Assembly: GCF_000203795.2 (NCBI RefSeq)
Contig: NW_006281105.1
Location: 868,001-932,000 of the forward strand
Reading direction: 5' to 3'
Length of the DNA stretch: 64,000 bases
From: Batrachochytrium dendrobatidis JAM81
Taxonomy: Eukaryota; Chytridiomycota; Chytridiomycetes; Rhizophydiales
Each line of letters starts with the position of its first letter. Positions within the stretch are counted from its first letter, which is position 1. Made by a program: the position numbers and the translations under genes. Shown here one piece after another: positions 34,215 through 47,724 of the stretch. The notes under the pieces were generated by a model. It did not search any database. It had not been told where the DNA came from and worked only from the letters and a program-made list of their open reading frames with translations.

Positions 34215-37200
34215 ATGTTCTTGCCGCATAATAAGAAACACCGACCTAGAGACCCAAAGCTATTAAAGTAACATGCCTAAATATTAAAATATTATGATAT
34301 AAAGTATTTTGAATTGAAATTGCTGAGAATTTACATTTATTTACCTTGTCATGTAGACTGATTCAAGATAGAGAGGCAGTTGTACACAAACTAGAGAGTC
34401 TCGAGCATTCTCGCGTAACAGTGTGTTCAAACTCCAATGAAATTTTGATGCAAGATCTAGACCATGATTCTCCAGAAATATCCAATAATTCTCTCGAATC
34501 TAAAGTTTCAATCATTAACCTCGAATCAGCACCAGAGGCTTCAAAACACTCTGCATCAACCATCACGACCAAGTCCGTTCAAGATATCAAAAAAATAGAC
34601 TTGGACAAAGCTAATATCAGGTATACTAGTAGTTTTATAGATATTACCACTATATTTATTAAACTAATTTAGCTAATATACTGCGCCTGGAATTCAAAAA
34701 GCGACAATACAAGTAGTGATCAGATTGTAAACAACAAATTATCATCACCTACAGCACCAGTTATAACAGCCAAGTATGATACAGTTTTGAAAATGCAAGG
34801 GAACGATTCTTTGTCAGATATTCGACAATTTCGTGCCGAGTATCTAAAGTCTGGAGGATATGATGGTCGAGTTTTAGCGGACCGAAGTGAAATGGAAAAA
34901 AATGCATTCAACTTTGATCAGGTAAGCATCGCTCATCCAAATACTATAATTTTGATTAAATCATGCAATTTTAACTTTATTCACTAACACTCCAAGCTGA
35001 AGAACCATTATGCGTATAATGATAGAATGAATTCCAGATTTAATGGGGGGATAGTCGACAGCACAATACCTCAAAACTCTGATGAGTTGCTGTTTTTAGA
35101 AAATCAACCAAACAAGTATGGTTTTAATGAAACTACATTTAAAAAAAATCGGAGTTTCAGTCCTGAAGATATAGAGCTGGAAAGCCTAAAAAGACAGCAC
35201 AGGCTTCGCGTTACAAAGCTTACACAACAGCAAGAGCTTTTACGGCTACAAAATGACCTTCGAAATCTCAAAAGGTACGTTTTACATGATCACTTTAAAC
35301 CAATGAATATTTTTAAACATGCTGATAGTTTGCAAATCTAGAGATATTGGGGATATAGATGATTTAGATATTGCTTATGAAACACCAAAAGAAACTGCAG
35401 TGGATTATAAAGGCAAAACTATTGCTCAAAATGAACAACCCCATTTTTGCGCAAATAAACTAAATACAATTTCCAATTCCAGTATTGGGCCAGTACCGGC
35501 GGATCTCCCACAAAGCATTTTTTATGAGCCAGTTCGTGGGTTCAATATACTATGGTGATTTTTAATCTCATGAAAACTATTTGTATTGAATGTCTTGTCA
35601 ATACTGATGGCTACTAACATTTCTGAATTTAAAATACCAATTTAGGGATTTCATGATACTGGATGATAGTTTTGGCAATTGGACTCATGCACAAATAACG
35701 TTTAGCGTTTTTGAAGGTGAAAGAGCCATACGGCCAGTTGAAATTATCCCGTTCCGACCATGTCTGCCGCTTTATCCTACAGAAAATGGTTTAAAAACAA
35801 GATGGTGTGCACCTTTGAAATTAGAAACTCATGTTCATGGCGTATGTATCTCTTTTTGACCATTGTTGCTGTAGTACTTGCTAACGCGACAAGACTTTTG
35901 GCAATAATCGAAAAACTAACAATATGGTATCTAATTGATGGTTCATTTATTTGATTGCAACTGACCTGGTATTAAAGATTGAGCCGGTTCCATTTATGAG
36001 GCTTGTTGTCGAAGTTCGTGTCAAGAACCAGGCTGATCCTTCAGAGTGTTCTCGCATGAATCCAGTGTGCATTGGCTGGACATCATTTTCCATATTTTCA
36101 GACAGAATGCTATTAGATTCGGGCCGATGGTAGGAAATTTTTAGTTTGGAATGTGTTCAAGTTTTCATTTTGTACACTAACTGCTATTTAGGAAATTGCC
36201 ATTATTTCCACCACCTATTGACTTCAACATGACAAATGAGCATTTGCATCACGTTAAACAGCCGTAAGCTGTATTTTAATTTTCAATTGTAGTGATATAT
36301 GACTTGCTTTGTTAATAGTGTTTTTTGAATACTGGCCAATTAGTCTTTCAGAAACTGCAATTTTCATACGTGTCTGCGATAATGCACACCTTTTATTATT
36401 TTCAAAAGAAGTGGCTATCCCCTCATTTGAAAAATATTACAAAACAAAAACATACTCTCCAGCATCTGTAAGACTTTCAGTATTGATTGGTTTTACTGTG
36501 ACAAATCAAGACACGTTCTATTCCCAACTAACTGTATTTAATTTATTGGAAACAGCAAACACATTACAAAAAGTCGACCAAGTTTTACGCAGAATCTGTA
36601 AACGCTGATCAAGATTGCGACATCAAGCCAACCGCTCTGGGTGTTACAAAGAGCATTCGCGAACTTCTTTGCCATTATTTACAAGTAGTTCCATATGACT
36701 CTTTGGCTATAAATCAAACTTTAGAAACACAAGGACCAATTGTTCAGGATGACCAAAATCTAATAAAAGATATCAATCAACAACTTGCAGTTGCTCCCTT
36801 GTTTGAGTAAGTCATTTTAAAACCTTTGACTTTACATTAAACTACTAACTTGTTGATTTTTTAAATTAAACCCAGTCTTGGAATTCAGATTGAAGAGCTA
36901 TTTCTGGATGGCATGCCCGATATTGTTTCAGTTGCAATTAAAATGCATATTGTCGATTCATATCATCAGCCTCAAACGCATATTGGGTTTCAGTCACAGC
37001 TAGCAGAGGTGATTGAATAGTGTGATCAGCTTATACCCTATGATATGGAGACTAATCTATACGAATTTCAACACTGATTTTCCATGCCAATTGTATACGG
37101 CAATCAGCGTAGTGCCGAAAGCAATAGAACGTTTGTATGGCAGCACGGTTTGCATCACGAGTTTAAAAATGTAGCAGCTATCTCTGAGCGTGTTGCTATT

Positions 37201-39913
37201 TTTGAAGTCATCCAAGAGGTACAAAGTTTGCCATATTTTTAAATTGTTGCTTTTATGCCAGCACTAACTTTTAGGTTTCCATATTACTGGCCAAATATTT
37301 TTAGAATGAAGCGACATTTGCATACACCGAATTGAAACTTTTCAAGTTTCAAAAAAACAAGGTATTTGGTGAGTTATACTTGACTAATGTATCTAGTTAA
37401 AGATTGTGGACATTTATAACAGAAAAGCTTAGCCAATGCTGTTGTATATTAGGCATCAACGACGGGCTACATGTACTCGAACTGAGATTTGTAAAAAAGC
37501 CAGATACCAATTTATGCAAGTCGTCGGTGAATAACAATGGCGAGCTCAAAAACCAAATTCTAGTCGGGATATATAATCCTAAGCATGGAACTCCACCTCA
37601 CAAAAAGGTAGGTTACTATTGCTGTATAATAGCAAAAAACTTGACTGTGAATTTATAAAGAGTACCACTGCATATATCATATTGATGTATACTAGTGTGT
37701 ATCAATGATCAGCAAATCATCTATTCCTTGCGATTCCTGGATCAGCGTGCCATGGAAACCAGGTAATTTTTATGAAAGCTTAAAATAGTCGAATTGATTC
37801 GAGTAGTGCCGCCAACACTTCAAATATTGTATAGATCAACCGTATAATAGAGAAATGTTTACTATTGTTATTGATGGAGGTAAAAATCAGAAACAGTCAG
37901 AAAATGCTATAAATCTAATTCAAGTCATACCAAGTCACTCACGTATTATTTGATATATTGATTTTTTTATATCAGCTCGATTTTTACCTCCAAATACCAC
38001 TGCAACACAAGTGTTTGCCAAAATATACAATTCAAAATTTCAGCCAATCAAGCGTTGTACAGAAATGATCACACCAATTCATTTAGACTCTCCCGCATGT
38101 TTTCCAATATATGATGTATGTAAAGTTGAGCCGACTCTGAATCGCTTGTACACATATCTAGATTTAGCTTGATGAATTTACACTGAAATCTAAATGTTTG
38201 ATTGCATCATGTATTTGTATAGTTTTCTCAATGTTTTGAAGGGTCAAACTACGATCCCACAGCAATGATTGTATTTCAAATTATGACTGTAGACTCATCA
38301 ACACGCCGAAAACGGTTGGTTGGAACTGCTGCTTTGAATCTTTTTGTGGATATAAGCACAGGTGAGCAGCCAGAGTCTCGATCGACAACAGACACAGTTC
38401 TTATGAATCATGGTGCATTTCAAATACCTTTATATGCCACTGCTTTATTACATAATACTCGACTCATTATGTCTAAAATTCAAAAGCTCAATAGGTAATA
38501 TTTTGATGCATTATATTCAAGCAGCGATTGGATGAAACGGCCTTTTGAATTAACTATATTAATAATTAGAGTTCCTTGCGCGTCGCTGCTCATCAGAATT
38601 CTATTTTGGAAAGACAATCAGAGTATGTGACTAGCCATTTTTACGCTTTTATTTTAAATATTAGTCAAGCTCATCAAAATAACCATTTTAATCTTAGAAC
38701 CTCAAATCAAGCCACTCATGTACAATCAAAAACAATACTTTTCCGATCCGTTTTGTAAGCCAACCACCTACGAAGAAATGCAATTTGAAGCAGTCACTAA
38801 TGAATCTCGCTCATTCACTATTCGTGATCGATTACTTTCCCTCCCAAGCATATCAAAGGTAGCCAAACAGGGTGATGATGCATTAAATCTATGGGTAACC
38901 CAATTTCTTGCCATTGATCAAAGCTATGAACAAATACCTATGAGCTATGATTATATCTGCCAGTATGACCCATCGTATGGGTTTCAGATTAGTATTGATG
39001 GAGCATTTAATTTGGGTGTCAAAGGATATACCTGCTGCGTTGTTTCTCTCTGTCCACCAGCCAACTATTACCACACTGAAAGTTGTGATGAAAATACATC
39101 AAGTGATTGTATCGATGCGGCCGATTCCAAATTTTACGACAATATTGTTTTTATAAAAGAATTGGATATGTCTAGTTTTGCTCGGCAGCCTATATGGAAG
39201 GACGGGTTTCACGTGAGTTTTTAGACTGATACGAAACTAGGTTTTTGTATGAGCATATTATAGACTTGAAAATTCTATAATAACTGGTATTGGTATGACA
39301 AACTGTACTTTGATGTAATAGTGGTATCGCGGCCGTACTGCATCGCAAATGTATGCCATCATTCACTTGTTCAGCGTATCTCTACAAAACAAATCATGGA
39401 CTCGTCAAAGTCAAGGATGGGCTGTTTTGCCTATATTCCAAAAAACAGTTATATCCATGGGCTGCTTTCAACTTCCTCTTTTTGAACACAATCCACCTCG
39501 CTCATTTTTGAACGCTTTAACCAAAAGCAAAGATTTGGCTAATCTGCTGAAACTTTCACAAGATCAAAAAGATATCCGACTTACTAGCAAGGCGTCAAGT
39601 GTTGTTGTAAGATTGTGCGACTCGCGTAGATCTGACGAATTGCAGCTTGATTTGGTATGTTCAAATAAATGCGTACACTTTACAGTTGCAGTTTTTACTA
39701 AGTGTCGTCAACCATGTGTAATGTTTAAACTACTAGAAACATGCAAAACCCGACTTTCTAGGGGAAAATCCAGAAAAGTTTTTACCTTCTGGTACATCGC
39801 CCATGATATCAAAATTGATTCCAAAAAATGTATCTGAACTTGAGTTTGTAAAAGCTATGCGGACAGCATTGGCAGAAGGCGAAGCAAAGCAATTCAAATC
39901 AGGATGGCACTAG
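34215..39913 (+). CDS. Large coiled-coil / C2-like domain protein, possibly CCDC17-like (flagellar?)
   Basis: I do not recognise this with confidence. Twenty-two exons were joined (34215-34267, 34357-34620, 34702-34921, 34997-35274, 35342-35554, 35646-35841, 35978-36129, 36192-36263, 36344-36467, 36556-36806, 36876-37008, 37108-37218, 37305-37368, 37453-37607, 37696-37762, 37835-37879, 37976-38115, 38223-38494, 38570-38622, 38698-39212, 39322-39654, 39737-39913). Total 3888 nt, giving 1295 aa, every phase consistent. The N-terminus is basic and polar. A coiled coil (ELESLKRQHRLRVTKLTQQQ) lies near residue 240. At least three beta-rich, C2-like blocks follow: FMILDDSFGNWTHAQITFSV; VIDGARFLPPNTTATQVFAK with CFPIYDFSQCFEGSNYDPTA; and GWAVLPIFQKTVISMGCFQL. 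The GARFLP and PCASLLIRI patterns suggest the CCDC17 family. No catalytic motif seen. Near a flagellar gene, but two other genes intervene. Confidence 0.7.
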
Positions 39914-40069
39914 TCACCATATAAGTTTGTAAAGGGAATATTTATTTGCCATAAACCGTGGCACTGAAAATAAACCAGATCATTGCCATAGCTTCCATCA
40001 GTATATGGCGTTTCCAATAAGCAAATAAAAGCAACAAGAATCACCATTCAACAAGTATAACGTATTGAA

Positions 40070-43000
40070 TTAGTAGTGTGTGAGCGACCAAATTTTGATT
40101 TGGGCATCCTGACCGCATGATGCAACTGTATTGTTGTCAATAAAAACAGCGCCGGTAACAGAGTCCGTATGTGCATCTTGTTGACATATAGTATAAGCTG
40201 AATCAGTATGATAGTTGGATATAATTTACAAATTGCATATATTATTCAACAGTAGATGAACGATGAAGCTCACTTTTGATGGAGATATGCTGCATGGGTT
40301 TTTCAACACTCCAGACTTCAACATTGGTGTCGAGAGAACCAGATACGGCATGCAGACCATCGGGCGACCACGAAACACAATTGACACGAGCCGTGTGGAA
40401 ACCCCACTGGTTTAATTTCATCTAGTGGATTATAATTCCATAGTGTACTGTCAGTAGTAATACACACTAGCTGTGCTAACAAATATACACTAGTACCGTG
40501 TTTGTAGAAGTCTCGTAAACAATGACATTTCTTGAAGCATCCGCGACTGCGACAAGATCGCCTTTAGGAGAGTAGGAAATAGCAGTAATAATACCCTTAT
40601 TGCTCTCAAGTTTTGCCTTTTCGACTAGAGTTTGACCCTTGATATCATAAAGGTGAACTAGACCATCCTAAAATTGACAATCACCAAACCATGGTTATAG
40701 GCTTTCCGGGTTAGCACAACTCATCTTTAAACATTTCATCAAAAACAATCCATTAAGAATAACCAAGCCAAAAATAGTTACCTCGCCACCAATAGCAGTA
40801 GTGGTGCCATTGGGTGAGATGGCAACAGCAGTAGGAGAATATCCAAGTTTTAAGCGAGTTTCGGCAGATCCATCAACAAGAGTAACCAGCTCATCTTTGT
40901 GCGTAGCAAAAATAGTCAAATTGCCAAAAGCAGCAAGTCCCTTTGGAATGCCATCACTTGCAACTACCTTTTGGCTATATAGTTTGGTGAACACAAAAAT
41001 CAGCTCATTGGCGCATCAATAATGCAAAAATATACACTAAAACCATCAAAATGTAGGAATAAACATACTCGAATGCATTTGTAGCAGTAAGAATGGTGCG
41101 AATTGAATCGTCCATTCCCGCGGAGATCACTCGTCCTTTTTCGGCGACAAGAGCTGTGATCTGGTTAGTGTGACCACTTCCAGACACCAAATGACCACCA
41201 TCTTTACCATCGGTCCACGAGCGTAAATTCACAACAATTATATTGGCCATCATCAGGTCAAGGATCAATTCTGCAGTAAAATACAAAGCATAACAATGCA
41301 ATTCAATGATTTTGAAATGTAAAAGACAAAAAGGATATAAATTCGACCATCGTAGCTCCCAGTGTACAAAGTTTGGTTTTCATCAATAGCAAGAGAAGTA
41401 ATTCCTTTGGTATGACCCTAATACACAATTATACATTACTCGGTCACAATTCCTTTAAAGATTAAAATGATCGACTCAAAGAATTGGCCGCAAATTATAG
41501 TCGCGTACTATACCTTTACAACACGCACTGGCTTGTTGCCACTCTTGGGGTCAAGATAGTTGATATCACCAGAAAGTGATAGCGATATTTGGTACTGTCC
41601 TTGCCACAGTGAACCAACCTGTTGGTGATCAACATGCTGGGTGTCAGAAAAAACAAATGTTCTAAATGGCAAAGCATGTGTTAATTTAAATATATAGTTA
41701 CTCCAAAGCACCAATTAAACAAATACACTGCACATGATATACTTACGAAGCAACAGTCTTTGTGGCAACATCCCAGATTTTGACGCTCTGGTCAGCAGAG
41801 GAAGTCATGAGTTGCCTGCTATCTGGACTCCATGAAACTGAAAACACGCCGCCAGTATGAGCACCATCAGCAGCAGAGAGTTCTGCAACATCATCTCCAG
41901 TCTTTCCATCATATAAGAATATCTAGCACGATAGTATGCGTTAAACTCGTGCATCTATAAACACAACGCATGCTTACAACATATCACAAATAGCCTACTT
42001 TTCCATCAGAGCCTGAAGAAACAAAAAAGTCACCATTGGGAGAATACCGCACGCATTGCACAAAGCGAGAGTGATTTGTGCTGGACTTGTTAAATTTGAA
42101 TGGAACTCCGTGGTAAAAGTTGACTGTCATATCGTCAGATCCAGTAGCTGCTCGAAGAGGCCTTCCAGGACGAATGGAAACAGAATTGATTACTTTGGCG
42201 TGTCCACTGATCTCACCTACAGACGAAGCTGAATCAAAAAGGAAGGCATGACCAAACCTGTATAAATTTAGCAAAAATAATGGTTTTAAATAAGCTGGCT
42301 TGAAGGCTTGTGGCTTGAATAGAATCTGATATATACAAAATGTAAAACACCTACTTGCTTTTGCCTTCACCAACAGCAATGATCCTTTTGCTTTCAAAAT
42401 CCCAGTCAAGATCATTGATGCGACCAGAAAAGACTTTGGTTTCGATCTTGAGAATGTTTTCAGCTTGAGTGGTGTCCCAGATACGAATGTTTCCTTGAAC
42501 ATCTATAATTTTTGACAAGCAGCGAGTTTGTAAAGCCAAAACATGCATTTATCTAATTTGTTTAAAGTGTATATTTACAAACCAAGGATTACCTGCAGAA
42601 GCAATGTAATATCCACTAGGGGCATATCTAGCAACGGTGGTTTGGAATGAATGGCCAGTATATTCCTTGGCGATTTCAGGATTCTAGAATAGCACCAATC
42701 ATGCCATTATAATCAAACCAAGTCCATGTTTTATATACGCAAAATAAATTGTACATGTAGTTTAATCAGCAGGATAAACCTACAGCCAAATTGCGAATAA
42801 TAACTGCCCGGCCGTTCGTGTAGAGGAAGTTGACACCTTTTGGGTCACCACCAAGATGTACAGCTTGACCACGGGTGGTTGCAGGAGATGGAGCAAAAAG
42901 AGATTCTATAAAGATTGTAAAGTAAATGAATATTGATGTTGGTAATATATGCTGAATAGAGTGACCAAAGACTCGATGAATCTAATCAGTTGATTATATA

Positions 43001-43137
43001 GATTTCCATGAAAATCATTCGAGGTTGAATCTATGACCGAGTGTGCTATCGCAATATATAAAACAAAAGAACTAGAGTGATACTAAATATAGATTTGTCT
43101 TACTTCGAGTATATGCCGTAGGGAGAATAGTGGCCAT
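40070..43137 (-). CDS. AIP1: Actin-interacting protein 1 (AIP1 / WDR1), WD40 protein
   Basis: Promotes cofilin-driven actin filament disassembly. It has about eleven exons; the start is the ATG at 43137 ([11 protein letters not shown]) and the stop TAA is at 40070-40072. The protein is a string of WD40 repeats forming the two seven-blade propellers of AIP1. Diagnostic stretches: [129 protein letters not shown] and the final [12 protein letters not shown]. Order and spacing match AIP1/WDR1 rather than a generic WD40 gene. Head-to-head with FRS2 (164 bp between starts). Tail-to-tail with the preceding gene (156 bp). Confidence 0.95.
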
Positions 43138-43301
43138 GATAATCAGGAATACGAGATGGGTAAAGATTGAATAGCAGATCCAGCAAGATCCGCCACTGAA
43201 GATGAATTTTTGGCCAAAATCTAAATAACTTGCTTGATTATATTTGGCATAGTTTTGACTGCTTTTCTCGAATATTGTCAAACTTGTGAGTCTACATCAA
43301 C

Positions 43302-45564
43302 ATGCAGAATCAACCACTCATCACTTTGGTATTGGACCAGCTGGACAAGCATGACATACTGAGTGATACTGGATTGCTGAAAATTGCAACTTTGGATGGA
43401 AAGGAATCGTCAATCAATCAACTTGAACTCTTGGGTGTCTTGAATGCCCTTCTTTCCAGAGAGGTTCGTCAAAGTTCTTATCGAGGGCTGAATATGCCAA
43501 TCCTTTTATTCTACTATGCTAATCTTTACAAGATCTGTGCTTTCATGGCCATTATTGAATTGTGCCAAAGTCTTGATGGTCGTGTACTGTTAGTGCACCC
43601 AGTTTTACAACTAAAATGTGTCTTTATCTTGACAGCCATCTATGTCATTAGTGTTGCCAACATTTTCAAACTATATCGAGTTCATTTGATCTAAATAATG
43701 TATTAATATAGATTTTAACATACGAGCCACTAGTCGTAGAAAAATGGGTACTGACTGACGAGGGAAACAGCGTTGCTGATGTTGGAAGCCATGAAGCTCG
43801 AGTATTTCATGCCGTTCCTGAAGGAAATGAAGGAATCAGTATTCCTGAAGTTACTGTAAGTAGATTTATGTTTTTTGAATCTATTATATTATTTTCTGAC
43901 ATTATATATTTTCAAGAAAATTGTTGGAGCATCCGCCAAGTTTGGACAAGCAGCTGCTTTCAAGGCCAAATGGATTGGCAAGAATGAAAAAGGAAACTTG
44001 ACTCGTTTGGTAAGTTTTATTGTTGCAATGCATGGTTTTCAGCGATCTTTAAAGTTTGATGAGCTAATTCAATCCATTTTCGATGCATAGGTCAGTTCCA
44101 TTACTGACCAGACACAAATTGATCTGAAGTTGATTCGTGACACTGGTACTCATTCTGACAATGCTCTTTTAAAAGTGCTTAAGAAACGACAATTGATTAC
44201 TACATTGTATGTATTTTGAAACTATTTAATGCTAGATTTGTGTAGTGGTTGTTTTTGGCGTGCCATTGATCAATCCTATTGTAAAATGCGTGATGCAATT
44301 TGGTATATATTTAGAAAAATCACCACATACAAGGTCAAAAAAGGAAGCCGTTTTACTACTAAATTGGTTGAGGAATCCACTGATATATCACACGAGATGA
44401 TTCAAAGGTATGTTTAGTCATATTACAGCCTAGTAATATCACATGCACTGACTTGTTTCAATCTGGCATTTATTAAAATGTCATTAGTGGAGGATGGAAA
44501 GATGCGACTTTTAAAAAATACAATTTTGAAGCATCTGGTGTTACAATCCCATCTGGACATCTGCATCCATTGTTGAAGGTTCGGGATGAGTTTCGATCTA
44601 TTTTTTTCGAGATGGGATTCTCTGAAATGCCTTCCAACAAATATGTCGAGTCTTCTTTTTGGAACTTTGATGCTCTTTTCCAACCACAGCAGCATCCTGC
44701 CCGAGATGCTCACGATACCTTTTTTTTATCGGAGCCAGCAACGACTGACAAGTTTCCACAAGATTACTTGGAACGTGTCAAAAAGGTGCATTCCACTGGT
44801 GGATATGGATCTATTGGATATGGTTATGACTGGGCTGTTGAAGAAGCTTCCAAGCTTTTGTTACGCACACATACTACTGCCATTAGCTCCAACTTGCTTT
44901 ACAAGCTTGCACAAGAAAAGGAGTTTAAACCAGTGAAATGGTTTTCTATTGACAAAGTGTTCCGTAATGAATCTTTGGATGCCACACATTTGGCAGAGTT
45001 TCATCAAATTGAAGGTGTTATTGCAGATCGAGACTTGACACTGGGCGATTTGATTGGAGTGTTGCATGGATTCTTCAAGAAACTTGGCAAGTATTGTTTT
45101 AAAATGATGTTATTAAGTTAGTGTCGTGTAACTAATTGTCTTATGCTACCAACCTTGTGACACTATGAATTGATCGTTTTAGGTATTGAGAAACTCCGTT
45201 TCAAGCCAGCATATAATCCATACACTGAACCCAGTATGGAGATCTTTTCTTGGCACGAGGGATTGGGAAAATGGGTGGAGTTGGGCAACTCTGGCATGTT
45301 CCGTCCAGAAATGCTGCTTCCTATGGGACTTCCACCTGATGTCAAGGTGATTGCATGGGGTTTATCCACTGAGCGACCCACTATGATCAAGTATGGCATT
45401 AACAACATCAGAGAGCTTGTTGGTCATAAACTTGATTTGGACATGGTAGCCAAGAACCCACTTTGCAGGTAATGGCTTTCAACCTCTTATCAATTGATTT
45501 GGCATTGCTAGATTTATTTGCAATTAACTCGGTCGAGTATTTGATATTTAGGCTTGACAAATGA
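43302..45564 (+). CDS. FRS2: Phenylalanyl-tRNA synthetase alpha subunit, cytosolic
   Basis: Catalytic subunit of the cytosolic PheRS heterotetramer. Eight exons (43302-43463, 43712-43855, 43917-44009, 44091-44206, 44315-44407, 44488-45086, 45183-45468, 45552-45564) total 1506 nt, giving 501 aa, normal length. N-terminal DNA/tRNA-binding winged helices include [20 protein letters not shown]. The class II core has [20 protein letters not shown] (motif 1), [20 protein letters not shown] [40 protein letters not shown] (motif 2), [20 protein letters not shown], and [20 protein letters not shown] (motif 3). The last coding exon is 13 nt and adds LDK. Intron 45087-45182 has a GC-AG border. The stop lies 10 bp from the stop of the convergent PSMG3 gene. 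Confidence 0.96.
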
Positions 45565-45574
45565 TTTACAGCAA

Positions 45575-46318
45575 TTAAAAAACACCGCCCAGCTCTCGAA
45601 TGATCCCAACAATACCTGTTTTTATAAAGATGCAGAGTATAATTCAGATGGAGTAGTCATTTAGTTATTATAGCACGATCGCCTGCAATAAACCTTTTGT
45701 TCATGGATGGTCTGCAAAATTTAGGCATTCATTTCAATGCAAGTTACCTTGAAAAGTGTGTTTAAAGTCATCGCTGAGGGTAGCATTGGAATCCAAGAGG
45801 GATGAATCTGCCAGCGATAAACCAAACAGTAGCGGCCGTTCATTTCCACTTTGGTGGGATCTTGAAATCTGAGCAACAATATGGGATGCCAAGGAGTGGA
45901 TCAATGGACTGTCTCTTTGTCCTAGCAGTGACTTGATCGTAGTGGATGGTTCTGCAGCATCAGCGGATCTAAACATCCCTTGCTGAGCTGCAGACGACAC
46001 ATCTACAGATGCCATGGACTGTATTTTGGAAATTAGGACATGCAATGAATGGATAGTCATACTGATGAATGGCATGAATTATAGCAGACATACCAAACTC
46101 CCAATCTTTCCTGTCTGAGTGACCAACAATACGAACCTGTTGGCAAACTCCATAAAGATTACTTGTGTTGGATTACATACACCACTAGTACTAGGAATCA
46201 TGCCAGTCAGATGCCGAGTAGAAATAGGAAACATTTGAGTATTTTCTATTCCAGAACTAGCCATAGCTTGCGATAACTGTCCTATAGAATAGCCAGATGA
46301 AGTCTGAGCATCAGTCAT
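45575..46318 (-). CDS. PSMG3: Proteasome assembly chaperone 3-like protein (PSMG3)
   Basis: PSMG3/PAC3 helps build the proteasome alpha ring. Three exons (46094-46318, 45748-46018, 45575-45615) total 537 nt, giving 178 aa. The conserved core reads NPTQVIFMEFANRFVLLVTQ then TGKIGSL, TTIKSLLGQRDSPLIHSLAS and HIVAQISRS, followed by the Asn-Arg-Leu-Leu-type strand ERPLLFGLSLADSS. The first about 50 residues (Ser/Gln-rich) extend beyond the human protein. The 3' end needs a 132-nt intron (GTAACT...AAACAG) and gives GIVGIIRELGGVF; this last exon is the least certain part. Head-to-head with CCDC43 (68 bp between starts), among the tightest promoters here. Confidence 0.83.
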
Positions 46319-46385
46319 TGTCGAGTAAATTATTCCAGCAGAATGTCAAGAATTCAATCCGTTTAATTTATCCCATTGATTACTT

Positions 46386-47547
46386 ATGGCATTGGATAAC
46401 GACTCGTCTGCTGCTGCATTCGCTGACTGGATTGCTTCGTCGCTTCTTTCTTTTGGTGTGTCAGATGAAGCATTCACTGAATATATTCTACAGATATGCA
46501 CCGAGGATTCCATTCCTATGGATGAAAAGCAAGAGATCATCACCGAGTTTTTGGCCGAATCACTTGTGCGTACAACCCAACTTCATTCTTGTAGTGATGG
46601 ACTGCATAGAATCATCTGTTTTAATAAGATTTATTTTTATTAGGAAGTTTCTGTCGTCAAATGGATTGAAGAGCTACTTGAGAGGAATCAAAGAATGCTG
46701 GAAGCTGTCCAACTACAGGCAGACGAGCAACGACAAAAGAATCTGGATGCCCAAAAAAGTAATCCAATCTATTCAACATGCTAAAACCATGATTCCGTGC
46801 CACATGCTGGTTAAATCTACCTACTAATTGTATTGACTGGAACTGGGGTTTTGATATCTTGCAATTTTAGAAAAGGAGCAAGAGCTACTTCAACAAACCA
46901 GCTTGAAAACAGATCAGCCGCGTTGTTTTAAAGCTAATATGTTGTCAAAAGAGGACAAACGTGCAAGAGATCGGCTTCTTAAAAAGGCAAGTGGTCAATG
47001 TATTCAACTCAGACAATCTATATTGCTAATTCAATACATCAAGTAAATGATGTACTTATGTTAATGAGTCGTTCATGTATGCTATAGTATGGGTACGACA
47101 TGGACGAAGAAGTAGAAGAGGCTGGTGAAGTCCATATTGTATACAAGGATACGAGTACCAGTAGTTCTGCTACAACAGATTTGGGTAATTGTGGTTTTTC
47201 AGTAGATTGGTTGCTGACTGCTGAATTCACGAAAGATGATTGATTTTACAATATTTGATGTTTAGGAGCGATAGGTAGAAGTCGAAATGTGAATATAATT
47301 AAAGAGCAGGAACAAGCTAAAAAGTAAATTTTTGGTTTGCAATAAGCAACAGAAGACTATGCATCGGGTGAAACTATTCAAGCCATATTAATATTTAATT
47401 TATTTGACGTTTTATGTTAGGCTCAAGGCGCAGGCCGAGCATCAAAAGGTGCAGGCAAGAAATAAGGAAATGCGGGAGAAGCAAGCATTAGAGAAGGAAA
47501 AGGAAAAGGAAAGGCGTCGTACACCAAAAGAGAAGCGAAGAATGTGA
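46386..47547 (+). CDS. CCDC43: CCDC43-like coiled-coil protein
   Basis: Conserved eukaryotic protein of poorly known role. Six exons (46386-46565, 46644-46758, 46871-46986, 47088-47184, 47266-47323, 47421-47547) total 693 nt, giving 230 aa, the family length. The N-terminal helical domain is the match: FADWIASSLLSFGVSDEAFT, EYILQICTED, MDEKQEIITEFLAESL. Mid-protein KANMLSKEDKRARDRLLKKY precedes the YDMDEEVEEAG acidic stretch. The C-terminus is a highly charged single helix, EKEKEKERRRTPKEKRRM. The third intron (46987-47087) has a GC-AG border, needed to keep LLKKYGYDMDEE intact. Tail-to-tail with TAP42. Confidence 0.8.
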
Positions 47548-47724
47548 ATGCAATATGGCTGATTCAAGCTAGTGTTTTCATTAAAGCTGCTTTGCAGATT
47601 GATTGGTATTTTTAATTTACTGTTTTGTAAAGCCAGACTCGAATAAATACACCATTGACGAGATTTAGAGTACATTTTTAGTGAAAAAAAGATTACATTA
47701 TCAAGATGGCAGCCAGCTAATTCA

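Noticed and set aside
36300..36350. Apparent frameshift in the CCDC17-like gene at a run of six Ts
   Set aside because: Using the acceptor at 36342-36343 (CCAATTAG) instead of the upstream TAATAG restores the phase and gives a continuous PLSETAIFIRV sequence, so no frameshift is needed.
36460..36610. Second apparent frameshift and stop after VLRRICKR
   Set aside because: An intron 36468-36555 with GTAAGA donor, CTAAC branch and CAG acceptor joins the two frames in phase.
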